From Peptococcaceae bacterium UBA7185 (GTDB lineage: Bacteria; Bacillota; Peptococcia; Peptococcales; Peptococcaceae), in assembly GCA_002491065.1 (NCBI GenBank), contig DKVF01000095.1, positions 1-6,553 on the forward strand: a DNA stretch of 6,553 nt. The letters run 5' to 3'. This document shows, piece after piece, positions 5,799 to 6,553 of the stretch. The position numbers were made by a program, and so were the translations under genes. Under the pieces are notes generated by a model, which saw only the letters and a list, made by a program, of their open reading frames with translations, was not told the DNA's origin and made no database searches. Within the stretch, counting starts at the first letter, position 1. Each line of letters starts with the position of its first letter.

Positions 5799-5852
5799 GA
5801 AATATTTTTTGAGCAAAAAAATATTTCCCAGGCAATTATTTCATGGGAAATA
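5799..5852 (-). terminator. two overlapping inverted repeats, one terminator-like on the minus strand
   Basis: The first repeat is a perfect 12-bp pair, GAAATATTTTTT (5799-5810) with AAAAAATATTTC (5816-5827), loop 5 nt, almost all A/T. The second is a perfect 9-bp pair, TATTTCCCA (5822-5830) with TGGGAAATA (5844-5852), loop 13 nt. They share 5822-5827 and so exclude each other. Read on the minus strand, the second hairpin is followed by seven T residues, as in an intrinsic terminator for leftward RNA, though no gene lies upstream of it. Confidence 0.5.
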
Positions 5853-5920
5853 AAAAATCATTTACATAATCCAGCGTTTTCTTCTCTATAACACTCGCTC
5901 AAAGAAATTCCGTTTTCCCC

Positions 5921-6020
5921 TGTGAATAACCTTCCTATCAAGAAGATTATCCACAGAATTATCCCCAATCTCCTATTAGTTATCCACAAAACCTTTCATA
6001 AGGTTTCCAAACTATCCACA
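5921..6020. other. cluster of DnaA boxes
   Basis: Three exact TTATNCACA boxes are present: TTATTCACA on the minus strand (5921-5929) and TTATCCACA on the plus strand (5947-5955 and 5980-5988). Two one-mismatch sites accompany them, TTATCCCCA (5959-5967) and CTATCCACA (6012-6020). The plus-strand sites at 5947, 5980 and 6012 are spaced 33 and 32 bp, about three helical turns. Roughly 0.003 exact boxes are expected in 100 bp of random sequence. An AT-rich stretch lies directly to the left. Such clusters bind the initiator DnaA at oriC or at regulatory sites elsewhere; no dnaA, dnaN or other replication gene is in view, so the role is open. Confidence 0.75.
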
Positions 6021-6194
6021 AATAAATCACAATTCATTCTGTTATCTGCCCGTCAAGCGATTGCCAACCATGTCGATTCCTACAATACAAAGTTTCCCAC
6101 AAATACTTTCTAAGCAAACACACCCAACCAACATACTTTCAAGTTGAAACATTTTCCCGTTCCTAAGGTATAACTTTTTTCTTGCTGTTTCTTA

Positions 6195-6223
6195 TTGTAT
6201 CCAATCTATATTTGTGATAGAAT
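6195..6223 (+). promoter_or_regulatory. probable brnQ promoter (extended -10)
   Basis: An extended -10 TGATAGAAT (-10 at 6218-6223) lies 17 bp after TTGTAT (6195-6200), a weak -35. The predicted start site near 6230 is immediately before the GGCTGT hairpin, so the hairpin would form the very 5' end of the message. Confidence 0.6.
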
Positions 6224-6232
6224 AAAAACGTT

Positions 6233-6256
6233 GGCTGTACAAGAACAGCCTTTTTT
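6233..6256 (+). terminator. terminator-like hairpin at the 5' end of the brnQ leader
   Basis: GGCTGT (6233-6238) pairs with ACAGCC (6245-6250) around a 6-nt loop and is followed directly by TTTTTT (6251-6256), a classic intrinsic terminator shape. It lies 37 nt before the brnQ ATG, with no rightward gene upstream. It may attenuate brnQ, end a short upstream RNA, or protect the 5' end of the message. Confidence 0.7.
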
Positions 6257-6293
6257 CATAATTCTGTAGTAATACAGTATACAGGAGGACGTC

Positions 6294-6553
6294 ATGAAAG
6301 AAAAACTATCCTTTACACAACTTATTTCTTTGTCCCTTATGCTGTTTGCACTGTTTTTCGGCGCTGGCAACATGATTTTTCCGCCTGCTATGGGACTATC
6401 CGCCGGCAGCCATGTCTGGACGGCATTGGCAGGCTATATTGTTACCGATGTGGGGTTACCCCTTCTCGCTATTACGGCCGTAGTATTTGCCAACCGTTCT
6501 CTGACGACAATGGTGGGACGGGCAGGTAAGAAATTTTCTACCTTTTTTATCGT
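6294..6553 (+). CDS. brnQ: branched-chain amino acid:cation symporter, N-terminal part (cut by window end)
   Basis: The first 86 residues of a LIVCS-family carrier, which imports leucine, isoleucine and valine with Na+ or H+ across the cytoplasmic membrane; full members are about 430-450 residues, so roughly four fifths lie beyond the window. The family motif LFALFFGAGNMIFPP (17-31) in the first helix is clear, followed by a second hydrophobic segment with TDVGLPLLAITAVVF (51-65). The start is the ATG at 6294, preceded by AGGAGG (6283-6288) at 5 nt. The gene is divergent from the MerR-type regulator across about 650 bp and has its own promoter and a terminator-like leader hairpin. The frame is open to the window edge. 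The family call is firm; the substrate preference is from family knowledge. Confidence 0.92.
   Translation, partial: MKEKLSFTQLISLSLMLFALFFGAGNMIFPPAMGLSAGSHVWTALAGYIVTDVGLPLLAITAVVFANRSLTTMVGRAGKKFSTFFI

Larger units (their letters stand above)
5642..6293. other. long non-coding region between the MerR gene and brnQ
   Basis: About 650 bp without a supportable gene. From left to right it holds the MerR leader and promoter (to 5714), an AT-rich stretch (about 5715-5870) with two overlapping inverted repeats, a DnaA-box cluster (5921-6020), a featureless part (about 6021-6140), a weak promoter-like pair TTGAAA/TATAAC with 19 bp between (6144-6174), and the brnQ promoter with a hairpin leader. 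A frame of 63 codons at 5922-6113 lacks a ribosome binding site and is made of the DnaA-box sequence. Confidence 0.7.

Noticed and set aside
5922..6113. Plus-strand open frame of 63 codons
   Set aside because: It starts at a GTG inside a DnaA box, has no ribosome binding site, and its sequence is low-complexity translation of the DnaA-box region.
6144..6174. TTGAAA-19 bp-TATAAC with CCTAAGG, considered as a second MerR-regulated promoter
   Set aside because: The CCTNAGG core is at the wrong place in the spacer compared with the MerR gene promoter, and the outer arms of the dyad do not match.

Overview
The window looks like chromosomal DNA from a low-to-moderate GC member of the Bacillota (Firmicutes). 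The reasons are strong AGGAGG-type ribosome binding sites, intrinsic terminators with T-tracts, extended -10 promoters and the gene families present. A Negativicutes or Clostridia-like host fits, but the lineage cannot be fixed from this sequence. No rRNA, tRNA, transposase, phage gene or CRISPR array was seen.

Left part (1-2300, minus strand): a three-gene operon reading leftward from an extended -10 promoter near 2270. It encodes an OmpR-type response regulator, a HAMP-type sensor histidine kinase whose start overlaps the regulator's stop by 4 nt, and a small two-helix membrane protein of unknown function. The kinase has almost no extracytoplasmic loop, so it probably senses in or near the membrane.

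Middle part (2300-4810): a leftward gene for a 99-residue protein built from six 11-residue repeats, closed by a strong hairpin terminator. Then comes a rightward single gene for an unrecognised membrane protein of about six helices with its own terminator. Next is a rightward TDT-family (TehA/SLAC1-like) transporter. Its leader carries tandem -10 boxes, a hairpin and a terminator-like hairpin just before a non-ATG start, so it looks attenuated.

Right part (4838-6553): a leftward MerR-family regulator with a GyrI-like ligand domain sits convergent with the transporter. Its promoter has the 19-bp spacer and central dyad typical of MerR autoregulation. About 650 bp of non-coding DNA separates it from a rightward brnQ-type branched-chain amino acid carrier that runs off the window. 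This gap is the least ordinary part: an AT-rich stretch with two overlapping inverted repeats, then a cluster of DnaA boxes (three exact TTATNCACA and two one-off sites in 100 bp), then a promoter directly followed by a terminator hairpin ahead of brnQ.

No clearly new multi-gene system is visible. The best leads are the DnaA-box cluster away from any replication gene in view, and the two leader terminators in front of transporter genes.
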